This document shows, in pieces, positions 33,574 through 41,491 of a DNA stretch of 64,000 bases. Numbering within the stretch: position 1 is the first letter of the stretch; each line of letters opens with the position of its first letter. The position numbers and the translations under genes are program-made. The notes beneath the pieces were generated by a model that worked only from the letters and a program-made list of their open reading frames with translations, searched no databases and was not told the origin of the DNA. Origin of the DNA: Pseudomonas guariconensis (GTDB taxonomy: Bacteria; Pseudomonadota; Gammaproteobacteria; Pseudomonadales; Pseudomonadaceae); contig NZ_JAMYBK010000017.1 in NCBI RefSeq assembly GCF_024127895.1, positions 50,674 to 114,673 of the forward strand, read 5' to 3'.

Positions 33574-35091
33574 ATGAAGCGCCCTAACATCCTGTTCATC
33601 ATGGCCGACCAGATGGCCGCGCCCATGCTGCCGATCTACAACCCGTCCCCCATCAAGATGCCGCATCTGGTCCGGCTGGCCGAGCGAGCGGTGGTGTTCG
33701 ACGCCGCCTACTGCAACAGCCCCCTGTGCGCACCCTCGCGCTTCACCCTGGTCAGCGGCCAGTTGCCCAGCCGCATCGGCGCCTACGACAACGCCGCCGA
33801 CTTTCCGGCCGACATCCCCACCTACGCCCATTACCTGCGCCGCCTCGGCTACCGCACCGCGCTGTCCGGCAAGATGCACTTCTGCGGCCCGGACCAGTTG
33901 CACGGCTACGAGGAACGCCTGACCAGCGACATCTACCCGGCCGACTACGGCTGGGCGGTGAACTGGGACGCCCCCGACGAACGCCCGAGCTGGTACCACA
34001 ACATGTCCTCGGTGCTGCAGGCCGGGCCGTGCGTGCGCACCAACCAGCTGGACTTCGACGAGGAGGTGGTGTTCAAGGCCCGCCAATACCTCTACGACCA
34101 TGTCCGCGAGAGCGATGGCCGGCCGTTCTGCCTGACCGTCTCCATGACCCACCCCCACGACCCGTACACCATTCCCCGGCACTACTGGGATCTCTACGAG
34201 GCTGTGGACATCCCCATGCCCCGCGACACCCTCGCCCAGCACGCGCAAGACCCACATTCGCAACGCCTGCTCAAGGTCTACGACCTGTGGGACAAGCCGC
34301 TGCCCGAACACAAGATCCGCGACGCCCGCCGCGCCTACTTCGGTGCCTGCAGCTACATCGACGACAACATCGGCAAGTTGCTGCAAACCCTGGAGGAATG
34401 CGACCTGGCCGACGACACCCTGATCGTGTTCTCCGGCGACCACGGCGACATGCTCGGCGAGCGCGGGCTCTGGTACAAGATGCACTGGTTCGAGATGTCG
34501 GCGCGGGTGCCGCTGCTGGTCCACGCGCCCAAACGCTTCGCCCCGGCGCGGGTCGGCGCCGCGGTGTCCACCTGCGACCTGCTGCCGACCCTGGTGGAGC
34601 TGGCCGGCGGCCAGGTCGACGCCAGCCTGCACCTGGACGGCCGCTCGCTGCTCGGCCACCTGCAAGGGCAGGGCGGGCATGACGAGGTGATCGGCGAGTA
34701 CATGGCCGAAGGCACGGTCGGCCCGCTGTTGATGATCCGCCGCGGCCCGTACAAATTCGTGTACAGCGAGGACGACCCTTGCCTACTCTATGACCTGAGC
34801 CGCGACCCGCACGAGCGGGAGAACCTCACCGGCAGCCCGGATCACCAGGCGCTGCTGCAGGCATTTGTCGATGAAGCCCGGCAACGCTGGGACCTTCCCC
34901 ACCTGCGCCAGCAGGTGCTGGCCAGCCAGCGCCGCCGCCGCCTGGTGGCCGAGGCCCTGGCCATCGGCAAGCTGAAAAGCTGGGACCACCAACCGTTGGT
35001 GGACGCCAGCCAACAGTACATGCGCAACCACATCGATCTCGACGACCTCGAGCGCAAGGCACGTTATCCACAGCCCGCACCCCTGGATTGA
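33574..35091 (+). CDS. betC: Choline-sulfatase
   Basis: Hydrolyses choline-O-sulfate to choline and sulfate, 505 aa, cytoplasmic (no signal peptide). The sulfatase signature is CAPSR with C52, the residue oxidised to formylglycine; metal ligands are in ILFIMADQM and FSGDHGDMLGERGLWYKMHWFE. The C-terminal choline-sulfatase domain has SQQYMRNHIDLDDLERKARYP. It lies 14 bp upstream of choX. Unlike many betC loci, no LysR regulator gene is adjacent here. Confidence 0.95.
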   Translation: MKRPNILFIMADQMAAPMLPIYNPSPIKMPHLVRLAERAVVFDAAYCNSPLCAPSRFTLVSGQLPSRIGAYDNAADFPADIPTYAHYLRRLGYRTALSGKMHFCGPDQLHGYEERLTSDIYPADYGWAVNWDAPDERPSWYHNMSSVLQAGPCVRTNQLDFDEEVVFKARQYLYDHVRESDGRPFCLTVSMTHPHDPYTIPRHYWDLYEAVDIPMPRDTLAQHAQDPHSQRLLKVYDLWDKPLPEHKIRDARRAYFGACSYIDDNIGKLLQTLEECDLADDTLIVFSGDHGDMLGERGLWYKMHWFEMSARVPLLVHAPKRFAPARVGAAVSTCDLLPTLVELAGGQVDASLHLDGRSLLGHLQGQGGHDEVIGEYMAEGTVGPLLMIRRGPYKFVYSEDDPCLLYDLSRDPHERENLTGSPDHQALLQAFVDEARQRWDLPHLRQQVLASQRRRRLVAEALAIGKLKSWDHQPLVDASQQYMRNHIDLDDLERKARYPQPAPLD

Positions 35092-35105
35092 GTAGAGAGG
35101 CCGCC

Positions 35106-36032
35106 ATGAATAGATTCTCCACCGCCGTGATCGCCCTGGCCCTTGGCCTGGGTGCGGTCACGGCCCACGCCGACAGTGACACGCAATGCAGCACCGTGAA
35201 GATGGCCGACCCCGGCTGGAGCGACATCGCCTCCACCAACGCCATCGCCCGCCTGCTGCTGGAGAGCCTGGGCTACCAGGTGAAGATCGACAACCTGGCC
35301 GTGCCGATCATCTATGGCGGCCTCAAGGATGGCCGGGTGGATGCCTTCCTCGGCAACTGGATGCCGGCGCAACAGGGCTTCCATGACAAGTTCATCGCCA
35401 GCGGCGACGTCCAGCGCCTGGCGCGCAACCTCGAAGGCACCGAGTTCACCCTGGCGGTGCCGGACTACGTGTGGAACGCCGGCGTGAAGAACTTCGCCGA
35501 CTTGCACAAGTACGCCGACCGTTTCGACAAGAAGCTCTATGGCATCGGCTCCGGCGCCCCCGCCAACCTGTCGCTCAAGCAGATCATCGACAAGAACGAA
35601 TTCGACCTCGGCCAGTGGAAGCTGGTGGAGTCCAGCGAACAGGCCATGCTCGCCCAGGTGCAGCGGGCCACGCAGAAGCAGCAGTTCATCACCTTCCTCG
35701 GTTGGACGCCGCACCCGATGAACGTGAAGCTGAAGATGCACTACCTGAGCGGCGGGGAGAAATGGTTCGGCGGCAAGGGTGACGTATACACCCTGGTACG
35801 CAACGGTTATCCACAGGCGTGCCCGAACGCCGCGAAACTGCTGGGGAACCTGACGTTCACGCTGGACATGGAAAACGCCATCATGGCGCAGGTCGTGGAC
35901 AAGAAAGTCAGTTTCGACGAGGCGGCCAAAGGCTGGGTCAAGACGCACCCGCAGTTGCTGGAGGGCTGGCTTGCCGGGGTGACCACCAGGCAGGGCGGGG
36001 ATGCCCTGGCGGCGGTGAAGGCCAAGTTGTGA
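35106..36032 (+). CDS. choX: Choline/betaine ABC substrate-binding protein
   Basis: 308-aa periplasmic binding protein of the ChoX/glycine-betaine class with signal peptide cleaved near AHA-DSDTQC. Conserved blocks are VKMADPGWSDIASTNAIARLLLE, GRVDAFLGNWMPAQQGF and FITFLGWTPHPMN (aromatic cage Trp residues). No ABC permease or ATPase gene follows, so it must feed a transporter encoded elsewhere. In other pseudomonads several such binding proteins share one core transporter. It is co-transcribed with betC. Confidence 0.92.
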   Translation: MNRFSTAVIALALGLGAVTAHADSDTQCSTVKMADPGWSDIASTNAIARLLLESLGYQVKIDNLAVPIIYGGLKDGRVDAFLGNWMPAQQGFHDKFIASGDVQRLARNLEGTEFTLAVPDYVWNAGVKNFADLHKYADRFDKKLYGIGSGAPANLSLKQIIDKNEFDLGQWKLVESSEQAMLAQVQRATQKQQFITFLGWTPHPMNVKLKMHYLSGGEKWFGGKGDVYTLVRNGYPQACPNAAKLLGNLTFTLDMENAIMAQVVDKKVSFDEAAKGWVKTHPQLLEGWLAGVTTRQGGDALAAVKAKL

Positions 36033-36079
36033 GCATCGCCTGTTAAGCTGTCGGGGCCGTGCTGCGGCCCTTTCGCGAC

Positions 36080-36124
36080 ACAAGGCCGCTCCCACATGCG
36101 CGATCCCTGTGGGAGCGGCCTTGT
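36080..36124. repeat. 17-bp inverted repeat, REP-like
   Basis: Perfect arms ACAAGGCCGCTCCCACA / TGTGGGAGCGGCCTTGT with an 11-nt loop, in the 149 bp between choX and the SulP gene. The GCTCCCACA half is shared with the REP elements elsewhere in the window. It may attenuate read-through from betC-choX into the transporter gene. Confidence 0.75.
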
Positions 36125-36181
36125 CGAGGGCACAGCCCTCGCCTGCGATCTCGAATGCTGACCGGATACCAGGAACAACGC

Positions 36182-37747
36182 ATGCCCCGCCTCCATCTCC
36201 TGCTGCCTTTTCTCACCTGGCTACCACGCCAATCGGGCCGCAGCCTGCGCCAGGACCTGCTGGTCGGTCTGAGCGGCGCCATCCTCGCCCTGCCGCAATC
36301 GATCGCCTACGCCCTGATCGCCGGCCTGCCCGCCGAATACGGCCTGTACGCAGCCATCGTACCGGTGCTGGTGGCTTGCCTGTGGGGCTCGTCCTGGCAC
36401 CTGATCTGCGGGCCGACCGCGGCCATTTCCATCGTCCTCTACGCCAGCATCAGCCCGCTGGCGGTCGCCGGCAGCGACGACTACGTCACCTTGGTACTGC
36501 TGTTGACCTTCCTCGGCGGCGTGTTCCAACTGCTGCTCGGCCTGCTGCGCTTCGGCGCGCTGGTCAACTTCGTCTCCCATTCCGTGGTGATCGGCTTCAC
36601 CCTCGGCGCGGCGGTGGTGATCGCCCTCGGCCAACTGCCGAACCTGCTGGGCATGGACCTGCCAAGCCAGGCCACGGCATTGAAGACGGTGCAGGACCTG
36701 GCCAGCCATGCCGGCGAGGTGGACCTGCCCTCCCTGGCACTGGGCCTGCTCACCGTACTGATCGGGATCACCCTCAAGCTCTGGCGCCCACGCTGGCCCA
36801 GCCTGTTGATAAGCCTGGTGATCGTCAGCCTGCTGGCCTGGCTGTTGCCCGGCCTCTTCGGCCATGTACCGCGCGTGCCGGCCTTCGTCGGCCAACTGCC
36901 GCCGCTGAGCCCCCTGCCGCTGCTGGACCTGGAACTGATCCTGCGCCTGCTGCCCAGCGCCGTGGCGGTGGGCATGCTCGGGCTGGTCACCAGCCTGTCG
37001 ATCGCCCGCTCCTTGTCGGCGCGCTCCGAGCAGTTGATCGATGCCAACCAGGAGATCCGCGCCCAGGGCCTGTCGAACATGGTCGGCGCATTGTTCTCCG
37101 GTTACCTGTCGTCCGGCTCCTTCACCCGCTCGGGGCTGAGCTACGACGCAGGCGCCCGCTCGCCGCTGGCCGGGGTGTTCTCGGCGCTGTGGGTGGCGCT
37201 GTTCGCCGTGGCGGGTGCCGGGTTGATCGCCCACCTGCCGATCCCGGCCATGGCCGGCAGCATCCTGCTGATCTGCTGGGGGCTGGTGGATCACCGGGCG
37301 ATCCGCGCGCTATTTCGCGTCAGCCGCTCGGAGTTCCTGGTGATGGCGCTGACCGCCGCCGCCACGCTGCTGCTGGAGTTGCAGACGGCGATCTATGCCG
37401 GGGTGCTGGCCTCGCTGTTCTTCTACCTCAAGCGCACCTCGCGGCCACGGGTACAGCAGAGCCGGGAAGGGGAGGCCGATGTGCTGCGGGTCGGCGGCTC
37501 GATCTTCTTCGGCGCCGCGCATTACCTGCAGGTGCGCCTGCAGCGTTGCCAGGGGCCGCACGTGGTGATCGATGCGCGGCAGATCAACTTCATCGACTAT
37601 TCAGGGGTGGACATGCTGCACCGCGAAGCCAGGCGCCTGACGCGCAACGGCGGCAGCCTGACCTTGCATCGGGCCCGTGCGCAGGTGATCGAGGAGTTGC
37701 AGAAGCTGGAAGGGGTGGAGCTGTGTCCGATCCGGTTCGAGGAGTGA
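36182..37747 (+). CDS. SulP family sulfate transporter with STAS domain
   Basis: 521-aa SulP permease: about 11 membrane helices with the family signature ALPQSIAYALIAGLPAEYGLYAAIVP and the ICGPTAAIS loop. The C-terminal STAS domain (about 430-520) has VVIDARQINFIDYSGVDMLHREARRL. AGGAA lies 6 nt before the chosen ATG; an in-frame ATG nine codons upstream is possible. Its place after betC-choX suggests handling of the sulfate freed from choline sulfate (inference). A Pseudomonas relative sits in the same place next to betC and choX genes. Confidence 0.9.
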   Translation: MPRLHLLLPFLTWLPRQSGRSLRQDLLVGLSGAILALPQSIAYALIAGLPAEYGLYAAIVPVLVACLWGSSWHLICGPTAAISIVLYASISPLAVAGSDDYVTLVLLLTFLGGVFQLLLGLLRFGALVNFVSHSVVIGFTLGAAVVIALGQLPNLLGMDLPSQATALKTVQDLASHAGEVDLPSLALGLLTVLIGITLKLWRPRWPSLLISLVIVSLLAWLLPGLFGHVPRVPAFVGQLPPLSPLPLLDLELILRLLPSAVAVGMLGLVTSLSIARSLSARSEQLIDANQEIRAQGLSNMVGALFSGYLSSGSFTRSGLSYDAGARSPLAGVFSALWVALFAVAGAGLIAHLPIPAMAGSILLICWGLVDHRAIRALFRVSRSEFLVMALTAAATLLLELQTAIYAGVLASLFFYLKRTSRPRVQQSREGEADVLRVGGSIFFGAAHYLQVRLQRCQGPHVVIDARQINFIDYSGVDMLHREARRLTRNGGSLTLHRARAQVIEELQKLEGVELCPIRFEE

Positions 37748-37755
37748 AGGTGCCG

Positions 37756-37774
37756 GGGGCCGCTTTGCGGCCCC
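37756..37774. terminator. Hairpin between SulP and aroE
   Basis: GGGGCCGC-TTT-GCGGCCCC, an 8-bp perfect stem in the 40-bp gap between convergent SulP and aroE genes. No U-tract. Likely a shared 3' end structure. Confidence 0.55.
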
Positions 37775-37787
37775 ACAACACCAGGGC

Positions 37788-38612
37788 TCACCCCCGCGCC
37801 AACTGTCGCCTCAGTTCATCCAGCACCGGCCCGGTATCCGGCCGCACCCCACGCCAGATGAAGAACGCCTCGGCCGCCTGCTCGGCCAGCATCCCCAGCC
37901 CATCGAGTACCTTGGCCGCGCCCAGCTTCGTGGCCCACTGGCAGAACGGCGTCGGCTCCTTGCCGTACATCATGTCGTAGCACACCGTGCGCCCTGGCTC
38001 GACCAGGCTGTCGGCGATCGGCGGCAACTCGCCGGACAGGCTCGCCGAGGTGGCATTGATGATCAGGTCCACCGGCTCCTGCAGCCAGGCGAAGCCACTG
38101 GCGACCACCGGCCCCAGCTCATCGAACTCGCGGGCCAGTTGCTCGGCTTTCTCCACGGTACGGTTGGCGATCACCAGCGACTGCGGCCCATGCGCCAGGA
38201 TCGGCTCCAATACCCCACGCACCGCCCCACCCGCGCCCAGGACCAGGATGCGCTTGCCAGCCAGCTCCACCCCGGCGTTGACGGTCAGGTCACGCACCAG
38301 GCCTGCGCCGTCGGTGTTGTCGCCCTGCAGGGTGCCGTCGTCCAGCTTGCTCAGGGTGTTCACAGCACCAGCGCGCCGGGCACGCGGCGTCAGGCTGTCG
38401 CACAGGCGGAAGGCTTCTTCCTTGAATGGCACGGTGACGTTGGCGCCACGGCCCTGCTTGAAGAAACCGCGCGCGCAGTCGCTGAACTCATCCAGCGGTG
38501 CCAGCAGAGTGCTGTATTCCAGGTCCTGGCCGGTCTGGTCGGCGAACAGGCGGTGGATCAACGGCGACTTGCTGTGGCCGATGGGGTTGCCGAAAACGAC
38601 GTACTGGTCCAT
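37788..38612 (-). CDS. aroE: Shikimate dehydrogenase
   Basis: NADP-dependent reduction of 3-dehydroshikimate in aromatic amino acid synthesis, 274 aa. Substrate-binding GNPIGHSKSPLIHRLF, catalytic Lys in NVTVPFKEEAFRL, DNTDGAGLVRDL, NADP loop LGAGGAVRGVL and ANRTVEKAEQL are all present. GGAG lies before the ATG. hemF precedes it on the same strand (25 bp), so hemF-aroE is an operon. Confidence 0.97.
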   Translation of the reverse strand: MDQYVVFGNPIGHSKSPLIHRLFADQTGQDLEYSTLLAPLDEFSDCARGFFKQGRGANVTVPFKEEAFRLCDSLTPRARRAGAVNTLSKLDDGTLQGDNTDGAGLVRDLTVNAGVELAGKRILVLGAGGAVRGVLEPILAHGPQSLVIANRTVEKAEQLAREFDELGPVVASGFAWLQEPVDLIINATSASLSGELPPIADSLVEPGRTVCYDMMYGKEPTPFCQWATKLGAAKVLDGLGMLAEQAAEAFFIWRGVRPDTGPVLDELRRQLARG

Positions 38613-38637
38613 GGGGGCTCCTTAAGTTTCCACCGGC

Positions 38638-39549
38638 TTACTGGCTGAGCCAGTCGCGGTCCTGCAGGAAGTACTCGGTCAGGCGCGCTTCCTCGCTGCC
38701 CGGCTCGGGCTTCCAGTCGTAGCCCCAGCGCACCTGCGGCGGCAGCGACATGAGGATCGACTCGGTACGCCCGCCCGACTGCAGCCCGAACAGGGTGCCA
38801 CGGTCGTAGACCAGGTTGAATTCCACGTAGCGCCCACGGCGGTACTCCTGGAATTCACGCTGCTGGGCCGTGTAGGGCGTGGCCTTGCGGCGCTGGACGA
38901 TGGGCAGGTAGGCGTCGATGTAGGCATCGCCGATGGCGCGGATGAAGGCGAAGCAGGTGTCGAAGTCCCACTCGTTCAGGTCATCGAAGAACAGCCCGCC
39001 GATGCCACGCGGCTCGCCACGGTGCTTGAGGTGGAAATAGCGGTCGCACCAGGCCTTGTAGCGCGGGTAGACATCGGCGCCGAAGGGCGCACAGGCCTGC
39101 TCGGCGACCCGGTGCCAGTGGATGCAGTCTTCCTCATTGCCGTAGTAGGGGGTCAGGTCGAAGCCGCCGCCGAACCACCAGACCGGCTCCTCGCCTTCCT
39201 TCTCGGCGATGAAGAAACGCACATTGGCGTGGGAGGTGGGCACGTGCGGGTTGTGCGGGTGGATCACCAGCGACACGCCCAGCGCCTCGAAGCCACGGCC
39301 CGCCAGCTCCGGACGGTGGGCACTGGCCGACGGCGGCAGGCCGGCACCGAACACGTGGGAGAAGTTCACGCCACCTTTCTCGATCACCTTGCCCTCGCCG
39401 ATCACCCGCGTGCGGCCACCGCCACCGGCTTCGCGCACCCAGGCATCCTCGACGAAGCGGGCGCCGCCGTCTTCGTTCTCGAGGGCAGAGCAGATGCGGT
39501 CTTGCAGGTCGAGCAGGTAGGCTTTCACGGCCTCGGTGCGGCTGGTCAT
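38638..39549 (-). CDS. hemF: Oxygen-dependent coproporphyrinogen III oxidase
   Basis: Aerobic step of heme synthesis converting coproporphyrinogen III to protoporphyrinogen IX, 303 aa, cytoplasmic. Family motifs are VNFSHVFG, SLVIHPHNPHVPTSHANVRFF, WWFGGGFDLTPYYGNEEDC, RGIGGLFFDDL and GRYVEFNLVYDRGTLFGLQSGGRTESILMSLPP. The start MTSRTEAVKAYLLDLQ has GGAAGGAG-like sequence upstream; a long upstream frame is a shadow of qor. An Anr-type box lies 70 bp upstream. Confidence 0.97.
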   Translation of the reverse strand: MTSRTEAVKAYLLDLQDRICSALENEDGGARFVEDAWVREAGGGGRTRVIGEGKVIEKGGVNFSHVFGAGLPPSASAHRPELAGRGFEALGVSLVIHPHNPHVPTSHANVRFFIAEKEGEEPVWWFGGGFDLTPYYGNEEDCIHWHRVAEQACAPFGADVYPRYKAWCDRYFHLKHRGEPRGIGGLFFDDLNEWDFDTCFAFIRAIGDAYIDAYLPIVQRRKATPYTAQQREFQEYRRGRYVEFNLVYDRGTLFGLQSGGRTESILMSLPPQVRWGYDWKPEPGSEEARLTEYFLQDRDWLSQ

Positions 39550-39618
39550 CGGGTCACCTGGAAGGAGCGGAGAAGAAATTCGCCGGCTAGCATACCACCG
39601 GCGGCCGCCACGCCGCAG

Positions 39619-39632
39619 TTGACGGCGATCAA
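39619..39632 (-). promoter_or_regulatory. Anr/FNR-type box upstream of hemF
   Basis: TTGATCGCCGTCAA on the minus strand matches TTGAT-N4-ATCAA in 9 of 10 conserved positions. It starts 70 bp upstream of the hemF ATG, in the 135-bp hemF-qor spacer. P. aeruginosa hemF is Anr-dependent, which supports the assignment. It could also act on qor in the other direction. Confidence 0.65.
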
Positions 39633-39684
39633 GCAAAGGCGTCCGATAGAGGGCCTGTCCCAATCCCGACAACAGGAGTGCGAG

Positions 39685-40662
39685 ATGGCCAAGCGTATCC
39701 AGTTCAGCCAGCATGGCGGCCCAGAGGTGTTGCAGTGGGTCGAGTTCGATCCGGCCCCACCCGGCCCGCAGCAGGTTCGCGTGCGTAACCATGCGGTCGG
39801 CCTGAACTTCATCGACACCTACTTTCGCAGTGGGCTGTACGCACCGCCCGCACTGCCTTCGGGCCTGGGCACCGAGGCGGCCGGCGTGGTCGAGGCGGTG
39901 GGCGAGGGGGTGACCCGCCTGCAGGTCGGCGACCGTGTGGCCTACGCCGGCGGGCCGCTGGGCGCCTACAGCGAGGTGCACACCTTGCCGGAGGCCAACC
40001 TGGTCAAGTTGCCAGAGGCGATCAGCTTCGAACAGGCCGCGGCGGTGATGCTCAAGGGCCTGACCGTGCAGTACCTGCTCAAGCAGACCTACGCCGTGCA
40101 GCATGGCGACATCATTCTGTTCCATGCCGCCGCCGGCGGGGTCGGCTCCCTGGCCTGCCAGTGGGCCAAGGCCCTGGGCGCCAAGCTGATCGGCACCGTG
40201 AGCTCGGCTGAAAAGGCCGAACGCGCCAAGGCGCTGGGGGCGTGGGAAACCATCGACTACAGCCGCGAGGACGTGGCGCAGCGGGTGCTGGAACTGACCG
40301 ACGGCAAGAAGTGCCCGGTGGTCTACGACGGCGTGGGCGCCGACACCTGGCTGACCTCGCTCGACTGCCTGCGCCCGCGCGGGTTGATGGTGAGCTTCGG
40401 CAATGCCTCCGGCGCGGTGACCGGCGTGAACCTCGGCATCCTGGCGCAGAAGGGCTCGCTGTACGTCACCCGGCCGACCCTGGCGTCCTATGCCAACAAT
40501 GCCGAGAACACCCAACTGATGGCCGATGACCTGTTCGGCATGATCACCAGCGGCAAGCTGGTGGTGGATATCCAGCAACGGTACCCGCTGAGCGAGGCGG
40601 CCAAGGCACAAGCGCAATTGTCGGCGCGCCGGACGGTGGGTTCGACGGTCCTGCTGCCCTGA
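39685..40662 (+). CDS. qor: Quinone oxidoreductase (NADPH)
   Basis: 325-aa zinc-free MDR-family quinone reductase, cytoplasmic. It has GLNFIDTYFRSGLY, PSGLGTEAAGVVEAVG, the NADPH site HAAAGGVGSLACQWAKALGA and VVYDGVGADTWLTSLDCLRPRG. Catalytic zinc cysteines are absent, as usual for Qor. AGGAG precedes the ATG. It is divergent from hemF. A long-armed REP pair follows. Confidence 0.95.
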   Translation: MAKRIQFSQHGGPEVLQWVEFDPAPPGPQQVRVRNHAVGLNFIDTYFRSGLYAPPALPSGLGTEAAGVVEAVGEGVTRLQVGDRVAYAGGPLGAYSEVHTLPEANLVKLPEAISFEQAAAVMLKGLTVQYLLKQTYAVQHGDIILFHAAAGGVGSLACQWAKALGAKLIGTVSSAEKAERAKALGAWETIDYSREDVAQRVLELTDGKKCPVVYDGVGADTWLTSLDCLRPRGLMVSFGNASGAVTGVNLGILAQKGSLYVTRPTLASYANNAENTQLMADDLFGMITSGKLVVDIQQRYPLSEAAKAQAQLSARRTVGSTVLLP

Positions 40663-40681
40663 ACCAGGGGCCGCTCTGCGG

Positions 40682-40778
40682 CCCATTCGCGGGCAAGCCC
40701 GCTCCCACAGGGTTCTGAGTCGATCACCAACGATGTGATTTGCAGGGCCATGTGGGAGCGGGCTTGCCCGCGAATGGG
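40682..40778. repeat. REP pair with 28-bp perfect inverted arms
   Basis: Arms 40682-40709 and 40751-40778 are exact reverse complements, each with core ATTCGCGGGCAAGCCCGC and a CTCCCACA end, separated by 41 bp. Such identical long arms suggest recent insertion or gene conversion of the two copies. The pair lies between qor and the convergent DUF6124-type gene. Confidence 0.9.
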
Positions 40779-40809
40779 CTAGACCTGATGAGGCTCTGCC
40801 TGCCTTGCT

Positions 40810-41115
40810 TCAGGCTCCCTGCTGCCCCGTTGGCGCAGACTCAATGTCATCCAGCATGGCCTCCACCAATCCCTCGGCCATCTCGATCGCATGCAAGCTC
40901 GACCAGTACATGCCTCGACCTGATTCACCCAGGTGGTCAAGCGCCTTGTAGCCGGTTTCGTAGGCACAGCGCAGGTAAAGCGCTACGTGGACCAGAGCAT
41001 CGTGGGCGCAGATGTCGGGGTTTACGGTGAAGAGGGGTGGGTGACCGGCGTCGCAACGGCCGAAGGGGTGGGTAGTGGTAGAAGGAAGGGGTGGATCCGG
41101 TACGATTTTTTTCAT
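40810..41115 (-). CDS. DUF6124 (DUF3077-type) small protein
   Basis: 101-aa protein of a Pseudomonas-typical family. The N-terminus MKKIVPDPPLP, the central PLFTVNPDICAHDALVHVALYLRCAYETG and the C-terminal MYWSSLHAIEMAEGLVEAMLDDIE match the pattern I remember for DUF3077/DUF6124. These are usually multi-copy, strain-variable, function unknown. It has a 5' leader of about 150-250 nt with a C4-like structured RNA. A run of A codons (MKKI) follows the start; a good SD (AGGAGC) lies 6-10 nt upstream. Confidence 0.8.
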   Translation of the reverse strand: MKKIVPDPPLPSTTTHPFGRCDAGHPPLFTVNPDICAHDALVHVALYLRCAYETGYKALDHLGESGRGMYWSSLHAIEMAEGLVEAMLDDIESAPTGQQGA

Positions 41116-41160
41116 GGTGCGCTCCTGATGATTGGAGCTGACACTCACCCGTTACCACAC

Positions 41161-41262
41161 GGTTTGGGTGGCAGCTGTACGCGGGGTGGTAAGCCGGGCA
41201 GGAGGCTAGTCCCGGTAGGCACGAAGCCTCCCGCGCACAGCCGCCATAGGCTGTGAACCGCC
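41161..41262 (-). ncRNA. C4 antisense RNA-like structured leader
   Basis: On the minus strand, just upstream of the DUF6124-type gene, the sequence can form a closing stem GGCGGCTGT / ACAGCTGCC (41237-41245 with 41170-41178). Inside lies a stem GGAGGCT / AGCCTCC with the loop TCGTGCCTACCGGGACT, followed by a GCCCGGCTTACCACCCC arm. The ends TATGGCGGCTGTGCG and GCTGCCACCC match my memory of the Rfam C4 antisense RNA motif of phages P1/P7 and many pseudomonads. A direct repeat GTTACCACAC flanks it at 41151 and 41275. Assignment is from pattern memory and should be confirmed with a covariance model. Confidence 0.55.
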
Positions 41263-41491
41263 TGAAATATCCGGGTTACCACACCCGATCGCCAAGTTGT
41301 TCGGCGACGGTCTGGAGCCTAGAGGCAGGAGTTCCCACTGAGAAGGTGATGGCGGTCGACAGGGTTCGTAGGATATTTCCCGAATTGCGAGTCAGATAGC
41401 TATCTCAGGCCAGAATCAGAAAAGTCTGCGGGGTTTTCTGGGCGGGGCTTGCCCACGAATCGGGGGCGTAGCCCCCGCCGAGAACAACCGG
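41263..41491. other. Non-coding stretch between the C4-like leader and tsaC
   Basis: No supported gene. It contains a small palindrome AGATAGCTATCT near 41395 and a GGGGGCGTAGCCCCC hairpin at about 41461-41476, next to a partial REP-like GGCGGGGCTTGCCCACGAATCGG. The hairpin may end tsaC transcription from the minus strand. The promoter for the C4-like RNA/DUF6124 unit is expected here, around 41290-41400. Confidence 0.4.

Noticed and set aside
36109..37980. Open frame of 623 codons over the SulP gene
   Set aside because: Out-of-frame shadow rich in Arg/Pro/Ala; the SulP frame has all family motifs.
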